A stretch of DNA of 64,000 bases from Syngnathus acus (GCF_901709675.1 NC_051100.1:10326786-10390785); one strand, 5' to 3'. Numbered from the stretch's first letter, positions 9,615 to 24,600 are shown. The notes: generated by a model not told the origin, from the letters alone. A program made the numbers and translations.

Positions 9615-12600
9615 CTGTTGTCAACTGTAAGTAATGCTAAGCTGATACTGCAAGGCCCAGACTGCACTGCAACAGCTGGTAAAATGTCCACATCCAGTAG
9701 TTGCAAAAGTTCAGTGTAAACCGCTATTCTGCGTGATGTCGTCAGATCTCACTGAATGACCAGTGACCAATTGCTCGGTTTATAAAATCGAATCGATATC
9801 TCTCATATTTGTATTGATGATAAATGAGTCACATCTGAAAAGTTGTGTGGCGCCAGACCCAATAAGTCCCCCCCGCAACCCCCTGTCATTGTGATTATTT
9901 AGGAGGAAAATGGTGAATATTGAAGTCATATTTGAGCTTGTACTAAAACTCCCTCTGTTGACAAATGAGTCCTCTTCTGGCACCATTGCAGAGCCTCTCT
10001 CTTCGCCCTCCGCATCTTCTTTGCGATCGTTGAGCCAACAGTACCGGCATCATTACAGCATTGCAATATTAAAAGTACCATGCTCGATTACATGTTTCCA
10101 TTACGGCGTAATAAAACAATTTAGGTTCTATCAGCTAACTGCAGCTCCGGCTCACGCTGAGCGCAGCGAGGTGATGGCGACGGCTCGGTGCCTTGGCAGC
10201 ATCGCATTCATCCTCCACATATAAGTGATGACTCATTTAGATAGAAAGGCTTCTTCACAAGTTCATTGTGAGTGCAGCCTTGCCATGTTTCATCTGTTGT
10301 CTTGTGCACTGGGTGGGCTAAGCATCTACATGCCGCATTATATATTACAACAACGCGGAGTGTGCTGGTGGCCTCGTGGTCTTCAGCCAATCGCATCCTG
10401 GCCCTGGGCTGGCCCGCTGTCACTCCCCTTTCCTGCCCTGCTGCAATCACTCTCTCAACGGTATCACACGCTCTGTTCTGGAAGCCTTATCTTATGTTAT
10501 TTTGGCTTCATTTGCACGACACGTCACACTGGCTATTTTTAGATTTGAATTTTTTTTTTTCCAAGTCAGTTGGTTGTTCCAGATGTTCACCTTTGTTTAG
10601 GATCTACTGCAGAGGTGTCAAACTCATTTTTGTTGCGTGTCCTTCAGAGGGCCATTATGACATCCTGTAGTATAGGCTACAAAACAAACTGATGACTAAC
10701 TAGTTTTGAAATCAGAGACTAGTAAAAACTGTGAAATTATTTCAAAGAATTGAATGGTAATAAATATTGCTAGCAATATCTCTATTTTTGAAAAGTGAAG
10801 ACAATCAGTAATTTTAGTATTGACACATGAAGTCGATGCGTAATTTGTCTTTGCGGTCCGTATCTGGCCCCCGGGCCTTGAGTTTGAAACTGATGATCAA
10901 CTGCATCCCCTCCTAGTTGCCAAAGAAGCTAGTCTTTGATTTTTTTTTTTTAAATGACGTGAAAATTACACTCAAAAATAAAAACAAAATAATAGCAGAT
11001 GAAACACTGTCATTGCAAAAACTCCCTCAGAAAACAAATGCTTAATGTGGTACATATTATAGAGCCATTGAGCACGTTTCCTGTGTCAGCATAGCCAAAG
11101 TTAATATTTTCCAGTCTGTAGGCAACCTCCTCCAACTTAAACATTTCCATTTGTTTGGTGATCTACATTGATGTCTTTACAGCGTACAAGTTATGAATGA
11201 TTACCTTCCTTGTGACCATACAAAAGTAGCGGAACGGTATTGGTGTTATTTGAAGATATATCGAATGAAAGCGGCACAAGCTCTCATGAATGAAGTGCTA
11301 ATACGCAAACCCCGTCTGTCTTCACCAGGCCTACGAGCTGTCCACCCTGACAGGAACCCAAGTTCTGCTGCTTGTGGCTAGCGAAACGGGTCACGTCTAC
11401 ACGTTTGCCACCCGAAAACTTCAGCCCATGATCACCAGTGAAACTGGCAAAGCGCTGATCCAAACGTGCCTCAACTCGCCAGACTCGCCGCCACGGTCCG
11501 ACCCTTCCACAGACCAGCGCATGAGCGCGACGGGCTTCGAGGAGACAGACCTCACCTACCAGGTGTCTGAGTCGGAGAGCATGGGCGACACTAAGGTGAG
11601 TCATTAAAGCTCTGTTTCCACCAAGTAGTATAGTTTGGTTTAGTTTGATATTGATTTCAAGTGTAGGTTACTAAATTAAGTTATCTGTGGCTAAAGGGTG
11701 GATCTAGACGTGCTGAAATACTGCAGAACCTCCAAGGCTAAACACCATCTGTTTTGTTCAAGGAAGAGCTTATCAACCTCCAATTTAAGTATTTTTTCCC
11801 CTTATGGACATTTATTTAATTCATTCTAGCATCATAAAAACCGTAAAAGCAGTGTTTTCAATAATATTTTACGTCTTTAACCATCACATAAGTATAACAA
11901 GTTAAATGCGGTTTCCTGTAAAATGAAGGTCAGTGTCCTCACTGCATGTGAGCTGTGGTTAGAAAAAAAAGCTCTTGAAATTGGTGTTTCCGTTGCGCTG
12001 TCATTTTCCTCAAACTAGATTAGAGTTCACTGTTTCAAATCTTAGATTGTATGCTGAACAGTCGCAGCTTTTTAAATGTTAACCTCACTATGTGTGGACT
12101 TTAAAAAAAAAAAGCTTAATTTGGTTGGAAAATGCTCCGCAAAAAGTTTGACAAATACGTAAATTAAGCCCGCAAGCCACTATGGAAAATTATTGGTCCT
12201 ATTGTAAACACATGCGGCAAATAATTTTTGGAGAAAATTGAATAAAAATTAAAAAATGCACCGGGGATGAGGCCGATAAGGTAGCTCTCAGTTCTGTACC
12301 CTCCTGACCTCTCCTCCAGGAAAGCCTCGTAACACTCCTCAAGATAAATCATGGCAGGTCTGGTTTGTGTTAGGCTGAGAAACACGTAGCCTGCTATATG
12401 AAGCGCCTCCGTGTTTATCTACTTTGACTATGGATGAGACACAGAGCCGCTAAAATCAGTTAAGTGTCTCCCAAACTTTGTCCTCACCCACAAAGTTGTT
12501 TTATAGATTAATGGTAACATTTGTAATGGACATACCATGATTTGTTAAAGGATTGTAATGCTGCCTTCAGGTTCAATCTTTTCTTTTCAGTAATTAGTGA

Positions 12601-15600
12601 GCTGTGACTTATCTGACACATAAACTGGATTTACAATGCAAGTGCCACATACATGTACTTTTAAAGTTACATATATCCATCATGGCTGTGTTTATTGTAC
12701 ATGGAACAATTTAGTGTTGAGTTGCCCTGGATTGACTTTTTTCCTCATTAATTTAATAGAGGTGGACCGCACGATAACTCCACTGTTGTCGTGTGTTTAT
12801 TGGTGTTCAGGCAGACACGAGTGTGTACACGTCGGCCATCAGTGTATTTATACGGCAACAGGCTGGAGTTAACGCAGGAGACTTCTTTGCGTTTACGTTG
12901 CAATCCAATTGGCCCACACAGCATCAGGATTTTTCAATCCAGAAGATATTCCAGTCAATGCGTTTCTATCACATCACATTTTGTTCACACTTGAACCACA
13001 CAGTGTGCTAAATCCAGCCTTAAAGTCTTGCGTCACTCAGAGTGACAGACATGGGATGATAGTTCTCAGGTCCCAAGGAAGAGGACGCTAAAGCGCCCTG
13101 GATCCCTTTAGACATTTGACAGTGACAATGGAACACAAATTAAAATTAATAATAGTAAACATTTTCTGTTCTTTCTATTTTCTTGACATGTTGATGCTGA
13201 AGATACTGCTCATTATTGGTGCATTTCCGTTGGCAAAAGAAAGTATTTTTAGGTGGTAATTCTTGGCCATGGTTAGGCTGGGTGAGCGCTATCGGTGGAA
13301 CACAATCGTCGTCATTATTTTTTGACGACGGCAAAAATAAACACGGGCTAGCTTTCACTTATTTCTTGTTGTTTCTCTGGACACTGCAGTCTCGTGTTGT
13401 CGTCTCCCACACGCCTGGAGTGACATTGAAAGTGGCAAACTGCAGAGGTCTAGAGCCACCCTTTAGGAAGTGTAGCACTTCATTTGATGCCAGTACAGAT
13501 AAGTTATTTTAGTATTCTTCACAATGATTGACAATAGAAATACAAAAAGAAAAAAAAATGTGCGTACAGTACCAAATGTAATCAAACTGTACTGCCTGGT
13601 GTAAACGGGCTCTAAGGCTCTAAATGAACCAGAGTGGTGTGTTAACGTAGAGTAGTGTGTGCTGATTGTTTTTGAGCTGCAGCATCGTGAACCGCTTTTC
13701 TTCATTTGGGCTTTGTCTGCTTTGGTGTGGAGCTCGACTAACATTTCGGCTGTGTTACCATAATTGCCTCCATCCATATCAACCTTCCCCGCATACCATC
13801 CCCATCAGCCTGAATTGTTTTAAGTTAGCAGGGAGAGCCTGCTTACACAACTCCTCCAAACTTTTTCCCCAATATTTTGTGTTTGTTTTCATTTTTGATC
13901 ATCCCAGCTGTTTTTTGTCCACAGTCTACTCCAGGGACGCTGCATCTATGACGTACAGGGACAAAGCGCACAAAGGTTACCCCTTGGCTAACTTCCTAAA
14001 ATCAACCCATCACAAAAAGGGGTTTTCCACAGAGGGTGATGATGGGAGCTAAATTTATTGGATGCTGTATATGGGGTCTTGTCTGTTTCTACAAGAATCT
14101 CAAAATGTTTAGCTGCGACCAAGTACTGTGTATCCCTAAAGGGGACATTTTGTGGAGAATTGACATTTTTATGTTTGTATAAAAATAGTGATGTCTCTGG
14201 AGTGCCTGCCTACATGTCAACAATGAAAGTACTGTAAACAACCAAGGATTTTTTATACCCCTTAAAAAAAAAAATCTTTCTGTGATAGAATAATAACCAG
14301 CCCCATGTAGAGTTTCATTAAAAGTTCAAGTTTCATTTTCATAAAATACTTTGACATAGCATCTGAAGCATCATTTTAAAGCCAAAAAGGTAAGCATAGT
14401 ACTGTTAGCATGTCTTAGCTAACAATGTTGGTAGCATTAGGTTAAGTTGTTGGCATCTAACTTGTCATTTATCGGCGTGGGCAATACGTACAATAATTGA
14501 CAAGTCCAACTCAATGATGAAATGCTGCAGGGTTGGGACAGTTAGCATTAAGACAGCCAGTTTCTTGTGGTAGTAGTGTTGAATAACAGCATTAGCTTCT
14601 AATAAACTGCCTTTCTGTTCGTCTGCCAGGAAAATAATTGTATTTTCTTTGGCGCTCACTTGTTTTCCACACTCAAGAGCTACTTCTGCAAGGAGAAGCA
14701 AGAAGGTAGCCACTACTAACACTTGCTGCCGAATGAGACAAAAGGGATGAGATCCACTGGTTGTCAGTCTAACGAAAGCGAATTTACCGTTGGTTAACGA
14801 GTATGTGGGGTGGATGAGGGTTGGCTCTCTGCGTTAATCAGCTCCAACCCTAAAACCAGCCAATTTCACCCTCGATTTATGCAGCGAAAATAATGATGTA
14901 ATTCTTGATCCTTGGGTTATTTTGATGAAAGCAGGCCAAAAACATAAGACACCTGAGAACTGTTTTAAATTGTGAAAAAATACTCTTCTCCTTTGACTCA
15001 ACTTGCTTTATTCGTCATGCACTTGCAAGTATTTATTTCCCATTGCATGGTGTCAGAGTTCTGAGTTTGAAGTGAAGTCATTCCGTTATCCAGCAGACTC
15101 TGTTTGCTGTCCGCACCTTCATGCAGTCACGTGCCGAAGTTCAGATTGTCTCCATTATTTAGACGGCTAAGGTTCTCCCCATTGGCGATGGACACTCTCA
15201 GGCCTGTTTGCCTGCGTGCTGTTTTTCCAAGGCCCTCACTAAAGCGTACATACTCCGTCAAGGATGGGAGCCCAAGCTTTGCATGTTAAGCCACTCTCAT
15301 GCCCGCTCCGCTCATTGATAAAATTTAGATTGCGCCTTTTTCCATATATGGTATGGTTTCCCTGCTTGCTCTCTTGGCGTGAGGCCCCTCACATTCCTTA
15401 TAAGCTGCAGCTGTCTTTGGAGTCCTGTGATTCCCTACCTCCCAGCGACCCCACCGCTCATATCATGATATGGATTGTGGATTTTCATATGAGCGGCCGG
15501 CCACGATGGGATCATTTGAGCCGCGAGTTTGGTGTTGTTTCTCTTGGATTGCGGGGGGAACCAGTGTGGTCCACAGATGAAATTACCACAAAGTACGACA

Positions 15601-18600
15601 TGTACATTGTTCAACTGGTTGTTTTGTCCAGTTGTTGCTACAGTATGTCTCAGCTTGTATGCATCTTGTCAGGAACCTTAGTGGAATGCAATTGTAAATC
15701 AGGATTCGCCCAAGATGAGCCAGAAAAATGTGCCTCCAAATTTGGCAAACGAACAAACCCTGATGAGAATGAAATATTTGATAACCTTTGCAAAGAGCGT
15801 GTCGAGGTTCTGTACGACAAGTCGAGTTTGCATCTGTTGTTGCATGTACGAGCTTTTAGCTTTGAACCATCCAATTTGAATCACTTCATCTTATCAGCTA
15901 TTTACTCTGACATGCTGAACATGTCGTGTTTGCGTGACCTCAAAGTGATACTGGTCCGTCAAATTTGTATCAGATAGTACAAGCTCAATTTTACGGGACT
16001 GTCTGTTAAACGCGATTTGGTCATGGACCTCGATTTTTTTTATTTTATTTTTTTCCCGAAGCTAAATGACTAGCGCGTGAACCTCTAGTGATTTAATTTC
16101 CATGACCAATTGAAAGGCATTTGATAAGAAGTAGTTGGGCTGTTAGGCTTCATTTGATAAGAAGTAGTTGAGCTGTGTGATCTTTATGACTGTTTTATCA
16201 CAGGGTTACGGATATCTGTATATGACTGTATATGATTCGTAAAGGGGAAATACACTTTAGCACCTCATCCACACTGGCACTCAAGTCAAAGAGCGTGGCT
16301 GGGCACAGTAGTAGAATTGTGTGTCTGCTTTAACCTCTCTTCCATCCAATTCACATAGCATCAAAATGACTTCATCAGTCCACCTGATATTGTCCTATGT
16401 GTATTGCTTTTCTTTTAATATAAATGTCAACAGACTTTGATGTAGGGGGGAGCATTCACGGTGACGAACGGCAAACGAACCCCTTCGCTGCCCTACAACA
16501 TGCCTGACGTAAATTAACGTGACAAGACACCTTCGGCTTCCTAAAAACATGCTTTGCTAAAACAAGACTTTCTATATAACACGCTTTCAGGGTTAACGCA
16601 ATTCCCGAATTCTGGACCCTGAAGTCTGCGTAAAATCAACCTTTAGACGTAATGAGCTGAGCTAGAGACTATTTGCTGATGTATAAATTGTTACATAGTC
16701 TGTAAATATACAGTACATTACCTGACCTGTTGCGTCTGTAGACATTTTGAAAGTGGTCTGTAAATCCAGTTTTCTGTAAAAACAAAATTCTGTGCAGAAT
16801 GTGGGTTGCTTAGTGTGTGCACCTCTGTGCTGTTTGGAGCGGTACATCATACAGTCTGAAGTTGTATAAACAGTTCAGTCTGAACTAGATAGTAGGAAAA
16901 GGAAGAAAAAAAAAGAGCGGGGCCCAAAGATTACTGAGGGAGGCATGATCTGATGTCTATGTAGTCATTATGTATTCACTATTTACAAGACACATTTCTC
17001 AGGTGTCTTCAAAACATTACTGTGACATCAATATAAAAAAAAAGATTGTAAACATTTAAGTAGAGTTAAGCAACATAGGAGGGGTAGTTGTTGAAAACTG
17101 GCAGAATCTTGTGTTTCGACTGTTGCGATTCACTTGGCATAGTCGTTCCAAACTTCCTGCACAGCCCCCGCCCCCGCCCATACATTTGTCTGCGAGAGTT
17201 GCCGATCAGTGCAAGTGACGCATGCAGCGGCAATATCGCCTCGCAATCACCCCCGCCATGTCGACAACTTCATCAAACAGTCAATGTGTGGCTTAGTATC
17301 AGAATCAAACACTGTTGGCCTCTCTACTAAGTTTCTCAGCCTCGCTCTAAAGTCACAGGCTGAGAAACTTAATAGGGAAGTATAATAATCGAATTAATAC
17401 CACTGTTACAAAACAGTAGGACGTAAATTCTGAATGGCTCACTTAGAAACTGATTTTCAGAAATAGGCAGAAATCTGTTGTTTAATCTTATGATTAATGT
17501 GTGGGTGGGCATTCCAGAAACCCAAGAGTTTGTTTTACGAGCAATTAAAAACGTGTTTCATAATGTCCCCTTTCAAACATATGACAAGACAGGACAAGAA
17601 GTTCTCCACTTTGATATTTTATGCCTGAAACATTTGATCCACCAAGGAAATTTATTTTATCAGCATGGGTTAGTTTGTTTTCAGGATAGACTAAAAATAA
17701 ACTTGTACTACCTCTATGTAGCGCATGTGAAGCCACGTGTCATTGTGCTCAGATCCATGTTATCACTTGGTAGCAATTTCAATGAAACCCAATATGCTCA
17801 CAACCTTAATCTCTTTGAAATCTTCACACTGTTCAGTCACACAATACAATATAGCAAATGTTAAGTCGGGGTGTTGATATCGAATACCATTGTTGTGATT
17901 ACTATATATCAATATTACATTTGTGATTTATTTATCAATGCCAGGCCTTCATTTTAAGAGCCTGTTGCTTCCATCTGCCAATGTTGCACAATAGCCAAAT
18001 GACATCCGATTCTTCCAATGAAATAGAAGCTCTCGTCGCAATGGTCGCATTGCTCCTAAACTGTTCACACTTGGCATACTGTCGTACATGTTTTTCGGAA
18101 ATCAATTAGCAGTGTAGTGCTCCACATGAAATTGTATGCTCATCTTATGGGATTCATTCCCACTCCAAACTCAATTCACTTTCCAGATGAATCCCCAGAG
18201 AGCTAAGTTTTATCTCGAAATTTAATTTATAATTTGGACCTAATGGGTTTAAAAAGTAAGCATCAGAATTTTAGTATTTGGAAAAAATGTCACCTCCAAA
18301 TTGTGGATAAGGATTAATTTTTTTTTTTTTAACATTTTTCACAAAATATACAATATGTTGAGCAAACATTTATACACAAAAAATGGAAAATTGGAATTGC
18401 TTTAAGATGTGAATTATTTTGATTTGTCCCTCCATTGGACATTAGAACTAGGTTATCTATCTGTTTTTTGAGGGTGCCATGCTGATAATGATAATAGAGT
18501 TGTTGGTGTGTTTGATTGGAACGAGTACCCCCCAAACATACATACACACACGCAATCTCCCACCCCTCCACCTCCTTATTTTACAGCAAGCAACTGGACA

Positions 18601-21600
18601 GGTCAGCAGTCATTGGCTGCACCTCCTCCACTTGGTCTGCCTTGCCTTTTTTAGCAGTCCCAAATGGAGCTGCAAATTCCATGTTGCTGGCAGGGTGACA
18701 GGCCGGGAGATGGGATCCAGCAAATGGGAGATTAGACGAGGACTGGCCGGCCACCGCCACACTGTACAATGGGCCGTCCAACCAATACCAGAGCTGTCTG
18801 CCAGTTGTCACCCTAAACTTTGAATGAATGCTTCATCATTACAACTGGCCCCTTTTGCCTTTGCCCTTTTGATATTGAGTCAGCGAGCAGAGTGGTCATC
18901 AAAGAAAGCCACTTTAGAAAGTCCATGTTGCGCAATGTGCCCTGCATAGGGATGGTCTCCTAAGTAATGCATTCTGTTGTGTTATCACTTCGTGCAGGTG
19001 ACCCCACCCCATTCTGATTCGTCACAACCAAATAGGAATTCTTCCAAAAGTTTCTTACCAGGCCAATTCATTATCACATGTCACTCAATCAACATGTTGA
19101 AGGTATTTTTGGTGGACAAATTGGATTTTTGTAGTGTATGTAAAATGTTAAGGAGTAAGAGGTCGTAAGATCTCAGGGACACCTGAGTGACAATTTAGCA
19201 TTCTCAACTGCCCAAGTAATGCAAAAAAATAGTATGGGAGAGTGTGCCGATTCAAAAATCAACTTGTACAACTTCTGGGCTCCAGTGTGCATTTTTTTGT
19301 GGACATTGGTGAATTGTTACTTTTTGCATAATGCACTTGACAGTCAGCTAGTCAGAAGAAAGAGCCTGTTGAACAGTAGTATACGGTCAAACAAAGCAAC
19401 TAGGCCGGTTAACGTTAACTATGTCGGTCACACTGATAGCGTCGCCAACGAAACAGGCTTTCTGATAGCAAAGCAGGTGTTTGCGTCCCAGTCTATTCCG
19501 AAAATGGAGGTCCATGTGCCCGATGACAGACGCCAAATAATTAAGAGTACAATTGACCTCCTCCAACCAAAGGTCTAAAATTGCCCATTGGCTTACTGTT
19601 GTTAATTAAACTGTAAATACACTACAAAATACTCCCAATATACTGTTTCATCTCCAAATTAAAGAATGAAGGCTTGTAGTAGAATCGTGACAAGTGGCCA
19701 CAGTCTTTGCGGAATTATCTGGGGGGGAAAAAAATGGAATGAGCACTTCAAATGCCTCTACAATCTTCCTTAGTAACTAATTTGAGGGGGGGGGGGGGGG
19801 GGGGGGGAACAACGACTTAAGTATTTGACCTATTATACTTTCCACCCTGATCTTCTCAAAATGAATGTTCCATTTGTGCAATTTAATTGGTGTTTTTAGA
19901 GCAAGTGATGCTGTTTGAAATGTCACAGTAATTTGGAGATTTGGAGAACCGCTCAGTTTCAGTCTGTACCAGTTTATTGGTGGATATTTGCAACTGAAAC
20001 GGGTAAGCCAATCAAAGATCCCTGAGTAGCAGACAAAACCAAAGGATAGAGGCGATGTTGGAAAAGAATTAAGTTCTTCTGTTTTACTTTAATGTGAAGG
20101 TGTTTTTTGGACCACATTTTCAATTAGTAAACATTCCATTAAAAGGCCATTTTTCATGAGAGAAATTTTTTTTTTCTAGAGAACCCACCTTCCGAGAACA
20201 CTTTAAAAAAACGTTTTTTTTTGTTTTTTTTATATAAACGGGTTTTAACCTGCCTTTTTGCTTCATTGTTGCTGTTATCGAGTTCACGTTTGGTTTGACA
20301 TTTGGAACGCAAGCCGAACTAGTTGCAAGCGGGTTGGCGTCTCGTAAAAACCAATCGCAAAAACCTGCACATTAACCTGCGCTTAAATTGTTCTGTGGTG
20401 TTTAGTTGCATCGTTCAGTGTCTGGCTGGATTTAAATGTTCAGTCTGGATACATATGAGTCATAAACAGATAAGAGTATTTTAAAGTGATCATGTCATTT
20501 TTGCTGGTCTAGTAATGTCAAGGATCGTATTGTCAGGATACATTTTGAACTGTTTGACTCGGTCCTTCTCAGTCATGTAAGCGTATCCTCAGGTTGCGGT
20601 CGTCTTTTTCTCAAGAGGGTGGGGGGCTGCCGCTTGCCGGCAAGGGGTTAATTCCCCCTGCGAGGTGCTCGGGTTTCCCGCCAGCTGTCGGTCCCCTCAG
20701 CTGTTTGCACTCCTGTCCCCTCCCCTGTCCCTACAGCCTAGACAGCTTGGTCTGACACGCACACACACTGGACACTCTCTGGCACAATGGCAGTGAGGGG
20801 GTGTGATAAATGCCACGGTCACCTCACTGGAACTCTCCTCCTCCCTTTCACCTCCGACTTCATTTTCTTCAACACGATTGGTTAATAACTGTCCAGCTGT
20901 GCGATTTTACGTGTCACTACTTAGTACCGTAATTTTCGGACTATAAGTCGCGGTTTTTTTCATAGTTTGGGTGGGGGGGCGACTTATACTCAGGAGCGAC
21001 TTATATACATATATATGTTTTTTTTCACTTTTTTGGGCATTTTATGGCTGGTGCGACTTATACTCCGGTGCGACTTATAGTCCGAAAATTACGGTAATTC
21101 AAACCAAAGTCTCCTAGCCAATTGTTCCCGGATGCTCAGTAGTAAATAATTGATGAATTACTACTGTATTGTCACTTTGCTGTTACAAGGACATGACAAC
21201 CGTGAGTCCTTTTGTGAGCACCCACCTGCTTAACTTTTTGGGTTCCCGCTGCTGTTTAACTAACTCTAACTAAAGGACCTTGAACTGTCAGAGGCCCTGA
21301 GGAGAGCCAAGATCTGCAGATGTACTCCACGCTCGGCACGTTGCTTGTGTATACATGTAGTGACTCACAGCAGAACACGCATGTGCAGCTATGTGTGCGT
21401 CAGGTGTGTGTGTGTGAGAAGGCCGACATTGATTAATTATTAATCTTGTGAGTCCCATCAAACACAAGCGCCTGCGTGTATTGGCCATGGCGGTCAGTGA
21501 AGCTCTGTGACCAAGAGATGAGATCCCCACGTCTGCATGCTTCTTATTGGATAAAAGGCCAAGCTGCGTAACTGTAAATCAATCATAAACAAAAAGCAGC

Positions 21601-24600
21601 AGTTATCTCGCTCCTGCTGCTCAAGTTGACACTGCTGTCCTTTTTTTGGAGAAAGATTTTCTGACATCCTGCAGCTCGCAAAAAATGGCTCGGTTGTGGA
21701 GTTTTAGTCTTGATGAATGAGCAGGCAGTACAGAGTAAAGTTTGTGTGTCCACGTTATTGACTAAGGTCAGTTGCTATTTTAATTACACATTAATCCATC
21801 AAATCTGAGCATAAACATTGACTAAGCCTGACCGGTCTTTCAGCAATGACCTGTAATCGTTTGCCTATCTGTGGCGTTCTACATTCTGGTTTACCATTAA
21901 GTTAGTGGACTAAAAGCAAAGTCTGTGGTTTTAAATACACAAAGTGTATCTGTAATTTTCTTTGTTTAATGTTTAGTTTGACCGTAAACTTCAACAGGGA
22001 GTGGTGCATTACATCTTGAAGCCTTTTTTAGCTGAACCGAAATGCCGCTCCTTTTGACGGGAGTTGAGCACCGCATTCATTTAGTGCTCTTTTCTAATAT
22101 GTTTTACTTGTTGACTTGCAAAAGGTCAGGTCATCGGTTAGTCAAAGTACTACTGCACATGTAAATTGAATTAGTAGCTCAGTCATGGAAGAAAGGGAAG
22201 TTCCAGGTCAAGGTTCCGCCTTAAATTCCTTGGCAACAAGATGCCGCCAAAGCCCTGTCTAATAGAAAAGTAGGCCTACTGCACTTTCTACCAAATTGGA
22301 CTTTGGTTCCACCTTGTGGCAGCTAATGGTGTTTCGGAAAGAGCACAAGAAAAGCAAATATGGGAGTTGTACAGCAAATAACTGGGGTGAAAATCCGAAG
22401 GAGGTGAATGTGCGAGTATCAGACCACCAATAGGTGGGAGGGACACTGTTTTTGCAGTCTTGTGTTTTGTGGTACAATTCTTGTTGATGTATTGTCAATT
22501 AGCTGATGGAAACTAGCTTGTTTATGCACAGTAGGATCTGATCCTCTACTGTAGTCTTGTTGTGCAGCCCACTCAGCAAAACATCCTGCTCGACTCATCA
22601 ATGGATTTTTACATTCGCATATTATGCGGTCACTGGTCACACGTCATTCCGTCATGTGTGTGCATTTGCGTCTTTTCAAGGGATGTTAGATTGGTCAGGG
22701 TTGTCATGGTAACGCAGCACTTTTTTTTTTGGTTTCTTCACAGTGTTTGTATGGAGCTGAACTCGGCTGTTCTAATGGCTGAATGAACAACCACTCAATT
22801 CATCCGAGATATTCATTCAATTGAACCTACCATCACTAATGACAACTTTATGTTTCTGCCAAGCAAAAGACTGAACTTGTACATGTGGCTGCAATTATCA
22901 GGGGTTCAGGCTGTTTTCTGGACCATGTTTGTGTCACGTCTGGTTCCTGTCGCCCGTCCATTGATCCTTGAAAATACTATGCTTACTTTAAACCCCCCAA
23001 CCTCTTACTTGCCTTGCCTGAATCCAGCTGCTTTTGGGAGGAAAAGCCCCATTAAGGTTGTTATTGCAGCTCCCCACAAGTGCTACCACAATGTGTGGAG
23101 AAGCAGAAGAAAAATGCAAGCCACAGTTGGGCATCTATTTTATCCACATCTGATCCCATTCAGGGTTACAGGGAAGCTGGTTTGTCCCACATCTGTACAG
23201 TAATAACCAGATTACATTATATTCAATGTGCTTTATATTTTACTTCACTGAAACATAACAAAATATTCATTTCATTATATTATGGAAAAGTACTGTAATA
23301 TTCTCTGCTAGTATAACAAACCAAAAGATCTCAGCAATCGTTGTTCCGAAAATTTATTGTGTTTTGTTTGTTTTCATCAAATGAATAAATATGAACTACT
23401 TTGTAAAAGAGGTGAATTAATGTTTTTTCACGACTTCCTTTTCGAAATCTTATTTCCTTTGACAGAACCCATATGATTAACTCCTATTTTCTATTTCCTC
23501 AGGATACTTTGAAACCCACATTCACAGTAGCCAGCTTACCGGGCGGCACCAGCAGCGCCACCGTGCCAACCACCTCCACCAGCATGCAGGTGAGCAGCGG
23601 ACCCAACTTTCCCATCACCAACTACCTGGCACCCGTTTCGGCCAGCTCCAGCGTCAGCGCCAACGGAACTGTCCTGAAGACCACCGGCGCCTCCACTGGG
23701 GTGATGCAACTCCCCGGCGGCTTCACTTTCATGCCCGGTATGTAAGCGCGTCGTGTTGTTCGTGTGTTTTCTCGATTTGCGCCATGTTGTCCCTCTGAAT
23801 CGCACAGACATGTTTGGCAACATGACTTGCGTGGTTAGGTGATTAGAATTTAAATGGAACCTTGCCGACATCTCGAGCGTCATCTCGGAGCGGTCGTGCT
23901 CCTCTTGCCAGGCTGTTTACATCACGATGCCTTTCAAAGCTAGTGACACTCGGTCTTTGATTTCCATTTTTATACTGGGATAATTAGGTAAGGGCGACAC
24001 AATAGGCCAGGCAATGAGGGCTGCAGGACTTGGCCTATAATTAGTCATGAATATTCAGTGAAGGATCATGGCTTGTAATGACTTGAAACGTACTAGGTGA
24101 AGCTGCTTTTCTGCTTCTGAACCAGATGGAACCTTCCCTAATAAAACCTAAGGAGAGTTCTACTAAGGATTTTGATTGGCTTCCCTCCTGTATCTTATCA
24201 GAGCTGCCATCAAAGTCACTTGGTCGCTGTCGCAGGGTTTTTTTTTTTTTTTTTTGGTCGCAGCTGAACAGCTGTCACATGGCGGCCACTATATCAATTT
24301 GATCGACAGCGCAATAATAGCCATGCTGCTACCTGTTCCTTCAGTCTCTTTGCTTCTTCCTCTTCCTGCAACCTTCCCTTAAATGATCACACATTCCGAT
24401 GTGCCACCAATCTGGCGGCACCATGCACAACAACACACCCGACCGACCTCGGCACCTGTCGGCCGAGCATGTGACCAAATGTGAGGGTGTGACACATCCG
24501 AACAAAACATGATATTGACTCCAACACTTTGATTGTGGAACGTTTGGACAAATTAAGACGGGCTATGCAAATACTCAAGAATATCATATACAGTACTGCA

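Larger units (their letters stand above)
7938..11328 (+). other. srf: srf intron 1
   Basis: 3.4 kb of AT-rich intron. It contains a degraded dispersed fish repeat (8272-8500), a 37-base T tract (9574-9610) and a hAT-like element (10610-10895). No other gene was recognised. Confidence 0.8.
11596..23502 (+). other. srf: srf intron 2 (11.9 kb)
   Basis: By far the longest srf intron. It holds a palindromic MITE (20935-21096), a 22-base G run, a 19-bp-stem hairpin (17324-17375), a GC-rich island near 20590-20800, and an old dispersed-repeat fragment near 23130-23180. Several ORFs occur but none resembles a known protein. Its size leaves room for enhancers. Confidence 0.75.

Noticed and set aside
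9422-9706. 94-codon ORF containing poly-Lys
   Set aside because: Produced by reading through the T37 homopolymer.
12164-12385. 73-codon minus-strand ORF (YLEECYEAFLEE)
   Set aside because: Looks protein-like in part, but has no splice context, no family match and lies in srf intron 2.
23536-23883. 115-codon minus-strand ORF
   Set aside because: Antisense shadow of srf exon 3 with low-complexity Gly/Ala composition.
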